DNA of 64,000 nt. Source: Petropleomorpha daqingensis (GTDB lineage: Bacteria; Actinomycetota; Actinomycetes; Mycobacteriales; Geodermatophilaceae). Positions within the stretch are counted from its first letter, which is position 1; every line of letters begins with the position of its first letter. The stretch covers positions 1,736,001-1,800,000 of the forward strand of contig NZ_JACBZT010000001.1 of NCBI RefSeq assembly GCF_013408985.1. The letters run 5' to 3'. This document shows, in pieces, positions 49,983 to 59,002 of the stretch. The notes beneath the pieces are model-generated. The model ran no database searches and was not told where the DNA came from. It saw only the letters and a list, made by a program, of their open reading frames with translations. A program made the translations under genes and the position numbers.

Positions 49983-52529
49983 TCAGCTGCCGAGCGCGAG
50001 TTCGGCTCTCAGCCGGGCGAGCAGGTCCGACCGGTTGCTCGCCCCGAGCCGCTGCCGGATGCGGGCCACGTGGTGCTCCACCGTCTTCGCCGAGATGAAC
50101 AGCTTCCCGCCCACCTCGCGGTAGGTCTGCCCGGCCACCAGCAGCTCGGCCACCTCCCGCTCCCGCGAGCTGAGCTGGCAGCCGCGGATCGGCTCCGGGG
50201 CGGCCTCGGCCGTGGCGCTCCGGGGCGCCGGCGCCGCCTCGTCGTCCTCGGCCAGCGACCGCGCGCACGACAGCAGCGCCGTCCGGTCCCGCGGATCGGC
50301 GGCCCGCGCCGCCGCCTGCCCGGCGAGCCGGGAGCCGTCCCAGGCCAGTCCCACCGCGCCCAGCCCCTCGGCGGCGGCCACCACCGCCATCGCGTCGATG
50401 TCGTCGTTGAGCACGTGCAGCCACGAGCGGCCGGCGGCGGCCAGCGCGGCGGCGAACCGGTTGGTGCGCGCCGCGGCCACCAGCGCCGTGGCGTGCGGGC
50501 CGAGCGCGGCCGGATCGCCGCTGAGGATCGCCGCCTGCACGCCGCTCCAGTGCAGCGACGTGGCCCACAGCGGCGCGCCGCCGAGCCGACCCAGCAGCTC
50601 GGTCGTCGCGGCCCGGTGCGGAGCCAGGACGCCGCCGGTGCCCAGCCGCGCGCCGGCGACCACCAGCTCACCGAGCGGCAGCAGGCTGAACAGGTCGATG
50701 GGGTGGCGCAGGACCGCCTCGCGGGCGTGGTCCCAGGCGCGGGCGAGGCCCGGCAGGTCGCTGTTGCGGCGGGCCAGCCCGACCTCGAGCGCCCGCAGGA
50801 AGAGCTCGTCGCGCGGCTCCAGCGGCGAGCCGGCCGCCTCCGTCGCGTGCGCCCGGGCGGCGTGCAGCCGGCCCCGCAGCATCGAGGCCCAGGCGAGCAG
50901 CAGCAGGTGCCGGGGGTGGGCCGGACGGCCGCCGAGCTCGTGCGCCAGCGCCCGCCGCAGCACCGACTCCGCGATGCCGAGCTCGCCGTTGTGCAGCGCG
51001 ACCAGCCCGGCCAGCGCCGCCGGGGTGTCGGCGAGCAGCACGCCGCTGCCGAGCGGCTCGAGCAGCTGCGTCGCCTGGGACAGCAGCGACAGCGCCCGCG
51101 GGACGTCGTCCGACCCGGCCGTGCCGAGCGAGGCGAGCACGCCCTGGGCGGTGAGCACCTGCCCGGCCGCGACCAGGCTCGGGGCCGCCCAGTTGCCCTC
51201 GGCCGGGGCCAGGACCGCCTCCGCCTCGGCGCGTGCGCCGGCGGCCGTCAGCACGAGCGCCAGGGCGCCGGTGGCGTCACCTCCGGCCTGCCGGAGCAGG
51301 TCGGCGCTGCGCCCGAGCAGCCCTCGGCCTGCCAGGACGGCACCGGCCACCCGCGCCGCGCGGTCGTGGTCGGGGACCGTGGCGTCCTGCAGCGCCGCGT
51401 CGGCCAGCGACAGGGCGGCGTCGAACTCGCCGAGCAGCGCCGCGGCCTCGGCCCGGCGGGCGGTGAGCGCCGGCTGCCCGGTGGCCGCCGCCTCGGCGAG
51501 CAGCTCGCCGGCCAGCCGCGGGTCCGCGGTCAGCGCGAGGCCGCCCTGCTCGGCCAGGAGGGCGCCGGCGCGGGGGTTGCGGTCCCCCTCGCGGGCGATC
51601 GCCCGGGCCAGCTCGAGCGGTCGTTCGCCCCTGTCCAGCAGCAGGTTGAACAGCCGGCGCCGCAGGCCGCGCACGCCCTCGCGCGGTGCGGCGGCGAGCA
51701 GGATCCGGCGGACCAGGGGCACGACCTCGCCGGAGGCCAGCAGGAAGCCGGTGGCCCGCGCGCAGGCGACCAGGTCGCCGGCCTGCGCGACGGGGACCTC
51801 GAGCGCGTCGGCCAGCAGGTCGGGGTCGAGCGGGGCGCCGACGGCCAGCGCGCAGAGCACCGCGCGGCCGGCGTCGTCGAGGGCGGCCAGGTCGGTGCGC
51901 ACCCGGCCGGAGACCTCCGGGGGGATCTCGAGCCGCACCGGTTGCGCCGCGGTGAGGCGGGCGGCCGGCCGGGCGGCGGCGCGCAGCAGCGGCAGGGCGA
52001 GGGCCGGCACGCCGCCGGTCTCGCGCAGCACGGCCTCGACCACCTGCGGCGCGGCGGGCACGCCGAGCGCGCGCAGCGACCATCGCTGCAGGGCGGACCG
52101 CGACAGGTTGCCCAGGACGGCGGAGTCCCCGACCGCGGTGACCGCCATCAGCTCGGGCGGTCGCGGCCACGGCCGGTAGGCCAGCGCCACCCGGACGGCG
52201 GGGTCGCCCGCCAGCTGCCGGACGCGGGTCAGCGACGGCGCGTCCAGCCGGTGCGCGTCGTCCACGAGGACGGCGATCGGTCGGCCCGTCGCGTCGGCAA
52301 GGGGGACCCGGCGCAGGTCGAGCACCGGCACCCCGGCGTCCGCCCACAGGCCGCCGAGCTCGGCCAGCAGCGCGGTCTTGCCCGTGCCGCCCGGCCCGCG
52401 GACCGAGACCACGGTCCCGCCGCTCTCGGGGCCGCCCACGTCGTCGAGCAGCCGTTCGGCGGTGGCCTGCAGGTCCGGGTCGGCCTCGGTCGGCGCGGAA
52501 TCCAGCGCCCAGCCGTCGAGGAGGCTCAC
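49983..52529 (-). CDS. IniR-like LuxR-family ATP-binding regulator
   Basis: An 848-residue LAL regulator. The N-terminal ATPase has Walker A RGPGGTGKTALLAEL and Walker B PIAVLVDDAHRLD. A long TPR-like helical region follows (about 300-770). The C-terminal LuxR domain is LSSREREVAELLVAGQTYRE then KLFISAKTVEHHVARIRQRL. In mycobacteria the corresponding IniR (LAL type) controls the iniBAC operon; here the iniBAC-like genes lie about 2 kb away and divergent. The GTG start overlaps the Hsp70-like gene stop (GTGA), so it is the second gene of a two-gene unit. Confidence 0.85.
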   Translation of the reverse strand: MSLLDGWALDSAPTEADPDLQATAERLLDDVGGPESGGTVVSVRGPGGTGKTALLAELGGLWADAGVPVLDLRRVPLADATGRPIAVLVDDAHRLDAPSLTRVRQLAGDPAVRVALAYRPWPRPPELMAVTAVGDSAVLGNLSRSALQRWSLRALGVPAAPQVVEAVLRETGGVPALALPLLRAAARPAARLTAAQPVRLEIPPEVSGRVRTDLAALDDAGRAVLCALAVGAPLDPDLLADALEVPVAQAGDLVACARATGFLLASGEVVPLVRRILLAAAPREGVRGLRRRLFNLLLDRGERPLELARAIAREGDRNPRAGALLAEQGGLALTADPRLAGELLAEAAATGQPALTARRAEAAALLGEFDAALSLADAALQDATVPDHDRAARVAGAVLAGRGLLGRSADLLRQAGGDATGALALVLTAAGARAEAEAVLAPAEGNWAAPSLVAAGQVLTAQGVLASLGTAGSDDVPRALSLLSQATQLLEPLGSGVLLADTPAALAGLVALHNGELGIAESVLRRALAHELGGRPAHPRHLLLLAWASMLRGRLHAARAHATEAAGSPLEPRDELFLRALEVGLARRNSDLPGLARAWDHAREAVLRHPIDLFSLLPLGELVVAGARLGTGGVLAPHRAATTELLGRLGGAPLWATSLHWSGVQAAILSGDPAALGPHATALVAAARTNRFAAALAAAGRSWLHVLNDDIDAMAVVAAAEGLGAVGLAWDGSRLAGQAAARAADPRDRTALLSCARSLAEDDEAAPAPRSATAEAAPEPIRGCQLSSREREVAELLVAGQTYREVGGKLFISAKTVEHHVARIRQRLGASNRSDLLARLRAELALGS

Positions 52530-54214
52530 GGCGTGGCCGGTGCGGTGTCGGCCGGCGGCGTGTCAGCGGGCGGCGGTGGCGGCGGGTCGCTCGTCACCGG
52601 TGGCGGGTCGCTGGTCACGGGCGGCGGGTCGCTGGTCACGGGCGGCGGGTCGCTGGTCACCGGTGGCGGGTCGCTGGTCACCGGTGGCGGGTCGCTGGTC
52701 ACGGGGGCGGGATCGGTCACCGGGGCCGCCGCCGTCGTGCCCGGGTCGGTCGTCGCGACCGTGGTGTCGACCGGGGCGGCCGCGGCCGACGCGGCTGCCG
52801 GAGATGACGCCGCAGCGGCGGCCGCCCTCGAGGCGGTCGAGCCGCCGGTGCCGGCCTTGCTGCTGCTGCGGGGGCTCGCGGCCCGGGTCGAGTGCCCGGC
52901 GGAGCGGGACGTCCCGTGGGCGGCGGCGGTCGTGCCGGCCGGTCCGGTGGCCGCGGCCGGGGAGTCCGGGCCGGTCGTGCCGGCCGCCGGTGACGAGTCG
53001 GCCGCGCTGGCGGCGCCCCCGCCGTGGGAGGCCAGCACCCCGGAGTCGAGGGCCGCGAGCAGCGTGACCGGGGTGGCCAGGATGGCGACGAACAGGGCCG
53101 CGACCAGGGCGACCCGGCTGAGCGCCGCCGGCCCGGTCGGGCGCCGGCGGCGCCGTCCGGCCAGTTCGTCGTCCTCGTAGGGCTCGTCGTCCTCGGGGAC
53201 GTCGTCCTCGACGAATGCGTCGCCGGGTTCCTCGTCGGCGACGACCGCGAGCTCGACGGTCGGCACCGCGGGCGCCTCGATCAGGTCGAGCGCGAGCTCG
53301 GCGGCACCGCAGGCGGCGGCCTGCTCCGGTTCGTCGGTCATCAGGACGGGTAGGCCGAGGTCGGCCGACAGCGCCTCGGCCACGGCGGGCAGGCGCGCGC
53401 CACCGCCGGCGAGCACGATCCCGTCCAGCTCGGAAGGCTCCAGCCCGGCACCGGTCACGGCGGCGCGCAGGGCGCCGACCGACTCGGTGACCGCGTCGGC
53501 GAGCAGCTCGTCGAGGTCCTCGCGGACCAGGCGGATCGGCCGGGTCTGCCCGTCGATCTCGACGCGGACGTCGGTCTGTGTACTCAGCGCCTCCTTGGCG
53601 GCCACGCACGCGGTCCGGAGCGCCGTCGGGGTGGTGGGCAGGAAGCTGCGGACGTGCTCGACGACGGCGTCGTCGACGTCCCGGCCGCCCCAGGGCAGCG
53701 GCGCCGGCGGGGGCGCGACGTGCGCGAGGTCGCCGTCGGCGTCGGCCCGGACGACGGCGGTGTCGAGCGTGCTCGCGCCGAGGTCGTACACCGCGACCGT
53801 CGCGACGGCGGGCACGGTGCCGGTCGCGCGGCCGTGGCGGGTGACGGCGACCGCGCTGGAGACCAGCGTCGCGGTGCCGTGCAGCGCCTCGTCGAGAGCC
53901 TGCCGGCGGTGCTCGCTCCAGGACGGCGGCACGGTGACGACGGTGGCCGCCGCGGGCCCGCGCTGCTCGGCGACCCGCTCGACGACCTCGGCGATCACGG
54001 CCGCGACCGCGTCGGCGGCCGGGCGCGGCCGCCCGTCCACGTAGAGCGGGACCGGATCGCCGACCCGGTCGAGCAGGGCGCCGGTGCACCCGGTGTCCGG
54101 AAGAGGTGGCAGACGCAGCGGCTCGGCGCAGCGCTCGTCGCCCGGAGAGCACGCGGCGACCGTGATGGTCGCGTCCCCCAAGTCGATCCCGAGTCCGTAT
54201 CCGTCTGCGCTCAT
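52526..54214 (-). CDS. Membrane-tethered Hsp70/actin-like ATPase with Pro-rich repeat tail
   Basis: A 562-residue protein. Residues 1-310 are an Hsp70-type nucleotide-binding domain: phosphate-1 GLGIDLGDATITVAA, phosphate-2 VAVYDLGASTLDTAVV, adenosine loop GIVLAGGGARLPAVAEALSA. The usual substrate-binding domain is absent. An acidic linker (VEDDVPEDDEPYEDDELAGR) leads to a membrane helix (ALVAALFVAILATPVTLLAA, about 378-398), then a long Ala/Ser/Thr region and a C-terminal array of PPPVTSD heptads. The predicted topology places the ATPase inside and the Pro-rich tail outside. Hsp70-like proteins of this shape recur in actinobacteria; partner unknown. It is divergent from the iniBAC-like operon. 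Confidence 0.85.
   Translation of the reverse strand: MSADGYGLGIDLGDATITVAACSPGDERCAEPLRLPPLPDTGCTGALLDRVGDPVPLYVDGRPRPAADAVAAVIAEVVERVAEQRGPAAATVVTVPPSWSEHRRQALDEALHGTATLVSSAVAVTRHGRATGTVPAVATVAVYDLGASTLDTAVVRADADGDLAHVAPPPAPLPWGGRDVDDAVVEHVRSFLPTTPTALRTACVAAKEALSTQTDVRVEIDGQTRPIRLVREDLDELLADAVTESVGALRAAVTGAGLEPSELDGIVLAGGGARLPAVAEALSADLGLPVLMTDEPEQAAACGAAELALDLIEAPAVPTVELAVVADEEPGDAFVEDDVPEDDEPYEDDELAGRRRRRPTGPAALSRVALVAALFVAILATPVTLLAALDSGVLASHGGGAASAADSSPAAGTTGPDSPAAATGPAGTTAAAHGTSRSAGHSTRAASPRSSSKAGTGGSTASRAAAAAASSPAAASAAAAPVDTTVATTDPGTTAAAPVTDPAPVTSDPPPVTSDPPPVTSDPPPVTSDPPPVTSDPPPVTSDPPPPPPADTPPADTAPATP
52581..52706 (-). repeat. Six 21-bp tandem repeats in the Hsp70-like gene
   Basis: The unit GGCGGGTCGCTGGTCACSGGY begins at 52581, 52602, 52623, 52644, 52665 and 52686, exactly 21 bp apart and in frame, encoding the heptad TSDPPPV on the minus strand. 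A coding repeat of this size can change length by slippage without a frameshift. Confidence 0.9.
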
Positions 54215-54487
54215 CCGTCCCCCTGGTCTGCTCCGACCCGGACGCCCCTAGCGCGAGGACGTCGCGGGCGGACGCTAACGGTCCGCAACCGGGTGGCGGG
54301 CCGATGACGGCCCCCCGGGGGGCAAGAGGGGGGCGACACCCCGAATCCCCTAACGCTGTGTGCGGGGGATCCCCCCGGTACGGGGTCGTCTCGTCGCGGG
54401 CTGCCACCCGATGCCCGGGCTCGCCCCGGCACCGAAGACTCCCGACCAGCAGCCGGACACCAGCGGACGGCGCGACTCAGGGATCAG
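54215..54487. promoter_or_regulatory. Divergent promoter gap of the iniBAC-like locus
   Basis: A 273-nt gap between the Hsp70-like/iniR unit (-) and the IniB-like gene (+). It contains C- and G-tracts forming palindromes (GCCCCCCGGGGGGC at 54310-54323, GGGGGATCCCCCC at about 54364-54376). No recognised operator consensus was found. This is where an IniR-type activator would be expected to bind. Confidence 0.5.
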
Positions 54488-55546
54488 GTGACGATGTCCA
54501 ACATCACGAGCACGCTGCTCGACTTCATCCTCTCGCTGCTGAAGGACCCCCAGCAGGCGCAGGCGTTCAACGAGCACCCGGAGCAGGCGCTCCACGACGC
54601 CGGCCTCAGCGACGTGTGCGGCGCCGACGTCCAGGCGATCATGCCGATGCTGTCGGACTACGCACCGGCCGGTGTCTCCCCGTACCACGCCCACAGCAGC
54701 GGCTACTCGCCCAGCTACTCGAAGCACAACCAGGGCCGGGACAACTACCAGCACGGTCCCGAGCACGACGGCGGCTACCAGGCCATCGAGCACATCAAGT
54801 ACGTGCAGCAGAACTACAGCTACTCGCACACGCAGGTCCTCGACTTCTCGCACAGCGTGTGGGGCGACCAGTACAACGTGTGGGCCGAGGACTCGGCCGT
54901 CGCGATCAACGGTGGCGTCGCGGCCGGCGACGACATCAAGGACTCCGAGGTCAAGGCCGTGAACAACACCGGCGACGGCTCGGCCGTCGGCTTCGGCAAC
55001 ACGGTCCAGAACTCGGACTCGTTCAACCACATCGCGAACAGCGGGGACGGCGCGACGGTCGGCGTCGGGAACACGTCGGACTACGAGGGCGCCTTCAACC
55101 ACAACAGCGGCGACGGCGCTGCTGTGGGCTACGAGAACACGACCGACGACTCGGGCAACAGCGCTGACAACGGCGGCAACTCGGGCGAGGGCGGCACGGT
55201 CGACAACTCGGTCCACGACTCGAACAACTCCGCCGACCACGGGGGCGTCTCGGGCGAGAACAGCAGCGCGGACAACTCGCACGTCGACGTCGGCCCGATC
55301 GACGTCGGTGGCGTCGCCATCGCCGGCCAGAACGCGGTCGCCGGTGAGGACAACACCAACGTGAACGACTCCAACGGTGTGGTCGCGGCCGGCGACGACA
55401 TCAACCACTCGCTGGACGACAACTTCTCGCCGTCGGACAACTTCTCGCACAACGACACCGACATCCTGTCGCACAACTTCAACGGCAACGAGGTCGAGCA
55501 GGGCCACGGGCCGATGGGCCCGCCCGAGATGCACATGGCGCCCTGA
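54488..55546 (+). CDS. IniB-like N-terminal domain protein with acidic Gly/Asn/Asp repeat region
   Basis: A 352-residue protein (GTG 54488; ATG 54494 is an alternative start). Residues 1-60 resemble the IniB N-terminal helix bundle: TSTLLDFILSLLKDPQQAQA then FNEHPEQALHDAGLSDVCGA. The middle part is rich in Tyr/His/Ser. From about residue 130 it is a low-complexity acidic region with loose repeats such as VAAGDDIKDS, GDGSAVGFGNT, GDGATVGVGNT, GDGAAVGYENT and VAAGDDINHS, likely a beta-solenoid. The C-terminus is Met/Pro/His-rich. There is no classic signal peptide. It heads the operon with two dynamin-like genes. Confidence 0.8.
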   Translation: MTMSNITSTLLDFILSLLKDPQQAQAFNEHPEQALHDAGLSDVCGADVQAIMPMLSDYAPAGVSPYHAHSSGYSPSYSKHNQGRDNYQHGPEHDGGYQAIEHIKYVQQNYSYSHTQVLDFSHSVWGDQYNVWAEDSAVAINGGVAAGDDIKDSEVKAVNNTGDGSAVGFGNTVQNSDSFNHIANSGDGATVGVGNTSDYEGAFNHNSGDGAAVGYENTTDDSGNSADNGGNSGEGGTVDNSVHDSNNSADHGGVSGENSSADNSHVDVGPIDVGGVAIAGQNAVAGEDNTNVNDSNGVVAAGDDINHSLDDNFSPSDNFSHNDTDILSHNFNGNEVEQGHGPMGPPEMHMAP

Positions 55547-55566
55547 TCCGCACAGCCGCACCGGCC

Positions 55567-55604
55567 CAGTCCGGCTCCGATCTCGGGGGATCGGGGCCGG
55601 ACTG
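55567..55604 (+). terminator. Strong stem-loop between iniB-like and iniA-like genes
   Basis: A 16-bp stem with one G-U pair: CAGTCCGGCTCCGATC (55567-55582) and GATCGGGGCCGGACTG (55589-55604), loop TCGGGG. It starts 20 nt after the IniB-like stop. It may partially terminate or stabilise the upstream mRNA, giving more IniB-like protein than GTPases. Confidence 0.7.
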
Positions 55605-55670
55605 CTGTGCGCGGTGGGTCGGAGCTGATGGGATGCGGACGGGCTCTCGTCCGCTCGTGGGGGAGGAAGC

Positions 55671-57500
55671 GTGAGCACACCGATCGGCCTGCTGGAGCGG
55701 GCGCAGACCCTGGCCGCCCGGTGCGAGCGGCCGGAGCTGGAGCGCCGGCTGGGCGCGACCCGCGAGCGGCTGGCCCGTTCCGCCGTCCGGGTCGTCGTCG
55801 CCGGGCAGGCCGGCAAGGGCAAGAGCGCGCTGGTGAACGTCCTGGTGGGGGCACCGGTGTGCGGTGTCGCGGGGGACACCGTGCCCATCGGCCCGGCCGG
55901 CGTCTCCACGCCGGTGCCCACGCTGGTGCGCGGCGGCCCGGCACCCACGGCGGCGCTGGTCCTCGCCCGTCCCGGGCAGCCCGGCGAGCTAGAGCGGTCC
56001 GCCGTCCCGGTGGAGACGCTGGCCACGCAGCTGGTCCGGATCGCCGACGACGCGGCCGGCCGGCTGGTGCGGGCCGAGGTGGAGCTGCCTCGGCAGTGGC
56101 TGGCCGGCGGCCTCGAGGTCGTCGACACGCCGGGCGTCGGCGGTGTCCGGGTGACAGCGACCCTGGGCACCGTCGACCTGCTGCCGACGGCGGCCGCCGT
56201 CCTCGTCGTCACCGACGCCTCGCAGGAGTTCACCGCCCCCGAGCTGGCCTTCGTGCGCCAGGCGGTCGCGCTCTGCGAGCACGTCGTCGTCGTGGAGGCG
56301 AAGACCGACCTCTACCCGTCCTGGCGCCAGATCGCCGAGCTGGACCGCGGCCACCTCGCGCGGGCCGGTCTCGACGTGCCCGTCTTCTGCGTCTCCACCG
56401 TGCTGGAGGTCGCCGCGCTCGCCGCCCGCGACGCCGAGCTGCACGCCGAGTCCGGCATCGGCCCGCTGCGCGAGCACCTGCGCGAGGAGGTGGTCGAGCG
56501 CGCCGCGGAGCGGCGGGAGCGGGCCCTCGTGCACGACGTCGCCTCGGTCACCGAGCAGCTGAAGCTGGCCGTCAAGGCCGAGCTGGCGGCGATGGAGGAC
56601 CCCGCGTCGGTCGCCGACATCGCCCAGCGGGCGGAGGCGGCCTCCGCCCGCATCCAGGAGCTGGGCCGCAACAGCGCGCGGTGGCAGCAGATGCTCAACG
56701 ACGGGGTCACCGACCTCATGGGCGACATCGACTACGACCTGCGCGACCGGACCCGGGTCATCGCACGCGAGGCCGAGGAGACGATCGAGGCCAACGACCC
56801 CGGGCAGATCTGGGACGAGATCGCCGACTGGCTCGAGGTGCGGGTCGCCGGGGCGATGACCGACAGCTTCGTGTGGGCCGCCCAGCGCTCGGAGTGGCTC
56901 GCCGCGCAGGTGGTGGAGCAGTTCGCCGAGGAGCGCGCCGCCGTCGTCCCCGAGCTGGCGGTCGGCACCCCGGACGAGGTGCTCGACGACATGGTCGAGG
57001 TCGCCGACCTCGACCGCGGGAACATGCGGGTCCGCGAGCGGCTGATCGTGGGGATGCGCGGGTCCTACAGCGGCGTGCTCATGACCGGGCTGGTCACCAG
57101 CCTGGCGGGCATGCCCCTGCTCAACCCGGTGTCGCTCATCGCGGGCGTCGTCCTGGGCCGCAAGGCGTACAAGGACGACGCCGAGAACCGCAAGCAGCGG
57201 CGGCAGAACGAGGCGAACAACATCGTGCGGCGGCACCTCGACGAGGTCGTGTTCCAGGCGGGCAAGGTGCTCAAGGACCGGCTGCGCACCGTCCAGCGGA
57301 CGCTGCGCGACCTGATCTCCGAGACCGTGACGGAGCTGTCCGCCACGCTGGCCGAGGCGAACCGCGCGGCGCAGCTGGCGATGCGCACCGTCGCCGCCGA
57401 GCGGGAGAACAGGCTCCGCGAGCTGAGGATCCGGCTCGACCTGCTCGACCGGCTCGGCACCGACGTGCGCCGCCTGCCCGGCGCGGCGGTCGCCCGGTGA
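55671..57500 (+). CDS. Dynamin-like GTPase, IniA-like
   Basis: A 609-residue bacterial dynamin-like protein. The GTPase domain (about 35-290) has G1 VVVAGQAGKGKSALVN, G3 VVDTPGVGG and G4 VVEAKTDLY. Helical stalk regions follow, including ISETVTELSATLAEANRAAQ near the C-terminus. A hydrophobic hairpin (YSGVLMTGLVTSLAGMPLLN, then PVSLIAGVVLGRKAY, about 465-500) is the predicted membrane paddle. Mycobacterial IniA is a membrane-associated dynamin-like protein with fission activity. GTG start after GGGGAGGAAGC. It overlaps the next GTPase gene by 4 nt. Confidence 0.88.
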   Translation: MSTPIGLLERAQTLAARCERPELERRLGATRERLARSAVRVVVAGQAGKGKSALVNVLVGAPVCGVAGDTVPIGPAGVSTPVPTLVRGGPAPTAALVLARPGQPGELERSAVPVETLATQLVRIADDAAGRLVRAEVELPRQWLAGGLEVVDTPGVGGVRVTATLGTVDLLPTAAAVLVVTDASQEFTAPELAFVRQAVALCEHVVVVEAKTDLYPSWRQIAELDRGHLARAGLDVPVFCVSTVLEVAALAARDAELHAESGIGPLREHLREEVVERAAERRERALVHDVASVTEQLKLAVKAELAAMEDPASVADIAQRAEAASARIQELGRNSARWQQMLNDGVTDLMGDIDYDLRDRTRVIAREAEETIEANDPGQIWDEIADWLEVRVAGAMTDSFVWAAQRSEWLAAQVVEQFAEERAAVVPELAVGTPDEVLDDMVEVADLDRGNMRVRERLIVGMRGSYSGVLMTGLVTSLAGMPLLNPVSLIAGVVLGRKAYKDDAENRKQRRQNEANNIVRRHLDEVVFQAGKVLKDRLRTVQRTLRDLISETVTELSATLAEANRAAQLAMRTVAAERENRLRELRIRLDLLDRLGTDVRRLPGAAVAR

Positions 57501-59002
57501 CCGCGCCGGGGCCGGGGATCGGCGAACTCCTCGACGACGCGATCGGGTTGTACGCCGACGTGCCCGCGGCGGCGGCCCGGTTGCGCGCGCAGCGGGACCG
57601 GCTGGACGAGCCGCTGCGGGTCGGGCTGGTCGGGCGGGTCAAGGCCGGCAAGTCCACGCTGCTCAACGCCCTGGTCGGCGAGCGGCTGGCGCCCACCGAC
57701 GCCGGCGAGTGCACCCGGGTGGTCACCTGGTACCGCAACGGGCCCATCCCCCGGGTGGTGCTGCACCCGGTCAGCGGGCCGCCGCGGGTGCTCCCGGTCC
57801 GCCGGTCCGACGGCGCCCTGCGGCTCGACCTCGGCGGCACGCCGGTGGCCGACGTCGACCGGCTGGCGGTCGACTGGCCGACCACGGCGCTGGCCCCGAT
57901 GACCCTGGTCGACACCCCGGGGGTCGCCTCGCTGACCGAGTCGGCCGGGGCGCGCACCAAGGCGTTCGTCGCCACCGACGAGGTCCCGGCGCCCGACGCG
58001 CTGGTCTACCTGACCCGGCAGCTGCAGCCCGAGGACCTCGGTGTCCTGAACGCCTTCCGGGCCGCCACCGGCGGCGCTGCCCTGGCGACGACGACCCTGG
58101 TGGTGCTCTCCCGGGCCGACGAGGCGGCGGCGGGGCGGCTGGACGCGCTCATCGCCGCCGACGACCTGGCCCACCGCACCGCCGAGGACCCGGCGCTGCG
58201 CGCGCTGGGCGCCGGCGTGCTGCCGGTCTCGGGGCTGCTCGGGCTGGCCGGCCGTACGCTGCGGCACCGCGACTTCGTGGCGCTGGCCACGCTCGCCGAC
58301 GCCGACCGTGCCGATGCCGAGCGCATGCTGGTCAGCGCCGACCGGTTCGCCCGCCCGGAGGCGCCGGTCCCGATCTCGGCGGCCATCCGCGTCGCGCTGC
58401 TGGAGCGGCTGGGGCTCTTCGGCGTCCGGCTGGCGGTGGCCCTGGTCCGCGGGGGCGCCCGCTCGGCCGACGCGCTCGCCGACGAGCTGGTGACCCGCAG
58501 CGGACTGGCCGAGCTGCAGCGGCTGCTCGCCGTCCGCTTCGTGCACCGCGCGGCCAGCGTCCGGGCGGGCACCGCGCTGGCCACCGTCGAGCAGGTGCTG
58601 CGGGCCACCCCGGTACCGGGCGACCAGCGGCTGTGGGCGTCCCTGGAGCGGGTGCGGCTGGCCCGCCACGACGTCCGCGAGCTGGCGCTGCTCGGCCGGC
58701 TCGCCGCCGTCGACGTCCCGCTGCCGGCCGCGCTGCGCCCGGTGGCCGAGCGGATGCTCGGCGGCGCCGGTCCCGCGGCCGCCGACCGGCTGGGCCTGCC
58801 GCCCGACACCCCGGACGACGAGCTGCGTGCCGCCGCGCTGGTGGAGCTGGACCGCTGGCGGACGCTGGCCGCCGATCCGGAGGCCACGCGCGCCACGGTG
58901 GACGCGTGCGCCGTCCTCGGCCGGGCGACCGAGGGCCTGCTCGCCGCGCTGGACGGCGTCCTGACGCCGGTCGGGTCAGTGGCGGCGCAGCCAGGCGCGT
59001 GA
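57497..59002 (+). CDS. Dynamin-like GTPase, IniC-like
   Basis: A 501-residue second dynamin-like protein. G1 LVGRVKAGKSTLLNALVG, G3 LVDTPGVASLTES and G4 VVLSRADEAAAG are visible, with a Thr in the switch I region GECTRVV. The remainder is helical (AAIRVALLERLGLFGVRLAV, then VRGGARSADALADEL). The GTG overlaps the IniA-like stop (GTGA). Paired dynamin-like genes are typical of bacterial systems in which two subunits assemble on membranes. The 3' end overlaps the convergent membrane protein gene by 27 nt. Confidence 0.88.
   Translation: MTAPGPGIGELLDDAIGLYADVPAAAARLRAQRDRLDEPLRVGLVGRVKAGKSTLLNALVGERLAPTDAGECTRVVTWYRNGPIPRVVLHPVSGPPRVLPVRRSDGALRLDLGGTPVADVDRLAVDWPTTALAPMTLVDTPGVASLTESAGARTKAFVATDEVPAPDALVYLTRQLQPEDLGVLNAFRAATGGAALATTTLVVLSRADEAAAGRLDALIAADDLAHRTAEDPALRALGAGVLPVSGLLGLAGRTLRHRDFVALATLADADRADAERMLVSADRFARPEAPVPISAAIRVALLERLGLFGVRLAVALVRGGARSADALADELVTRSGLAELQRLLAVRFVHRAASVRAGTALATVEQVLRATPVPGDQRLWASLERVRLARHDVRELALLGRLAAVDVPLPAALRPVAERMLGGAGPAAADRLGLPPDTPDDELRAAALVELDRWRTLAADPEATRATVDACAVLGRATEGLLAALDGVLTPVGSVAAQPGA

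Noticed and set aside
52581-52706. Possible CRISPR array
   Set aside because: The 21-bp units are contiguous without spacers and encode an in-frame protein heptad.
54481-54495. Third copy of the TGATCAGGTGACCTGATCA palindrome upstream of the IniB-like gene
   Set aside because: Only GATCAGGTGAC matches; no second arm or central hairpin is present, and it coincides with the ribosome site and start codon.
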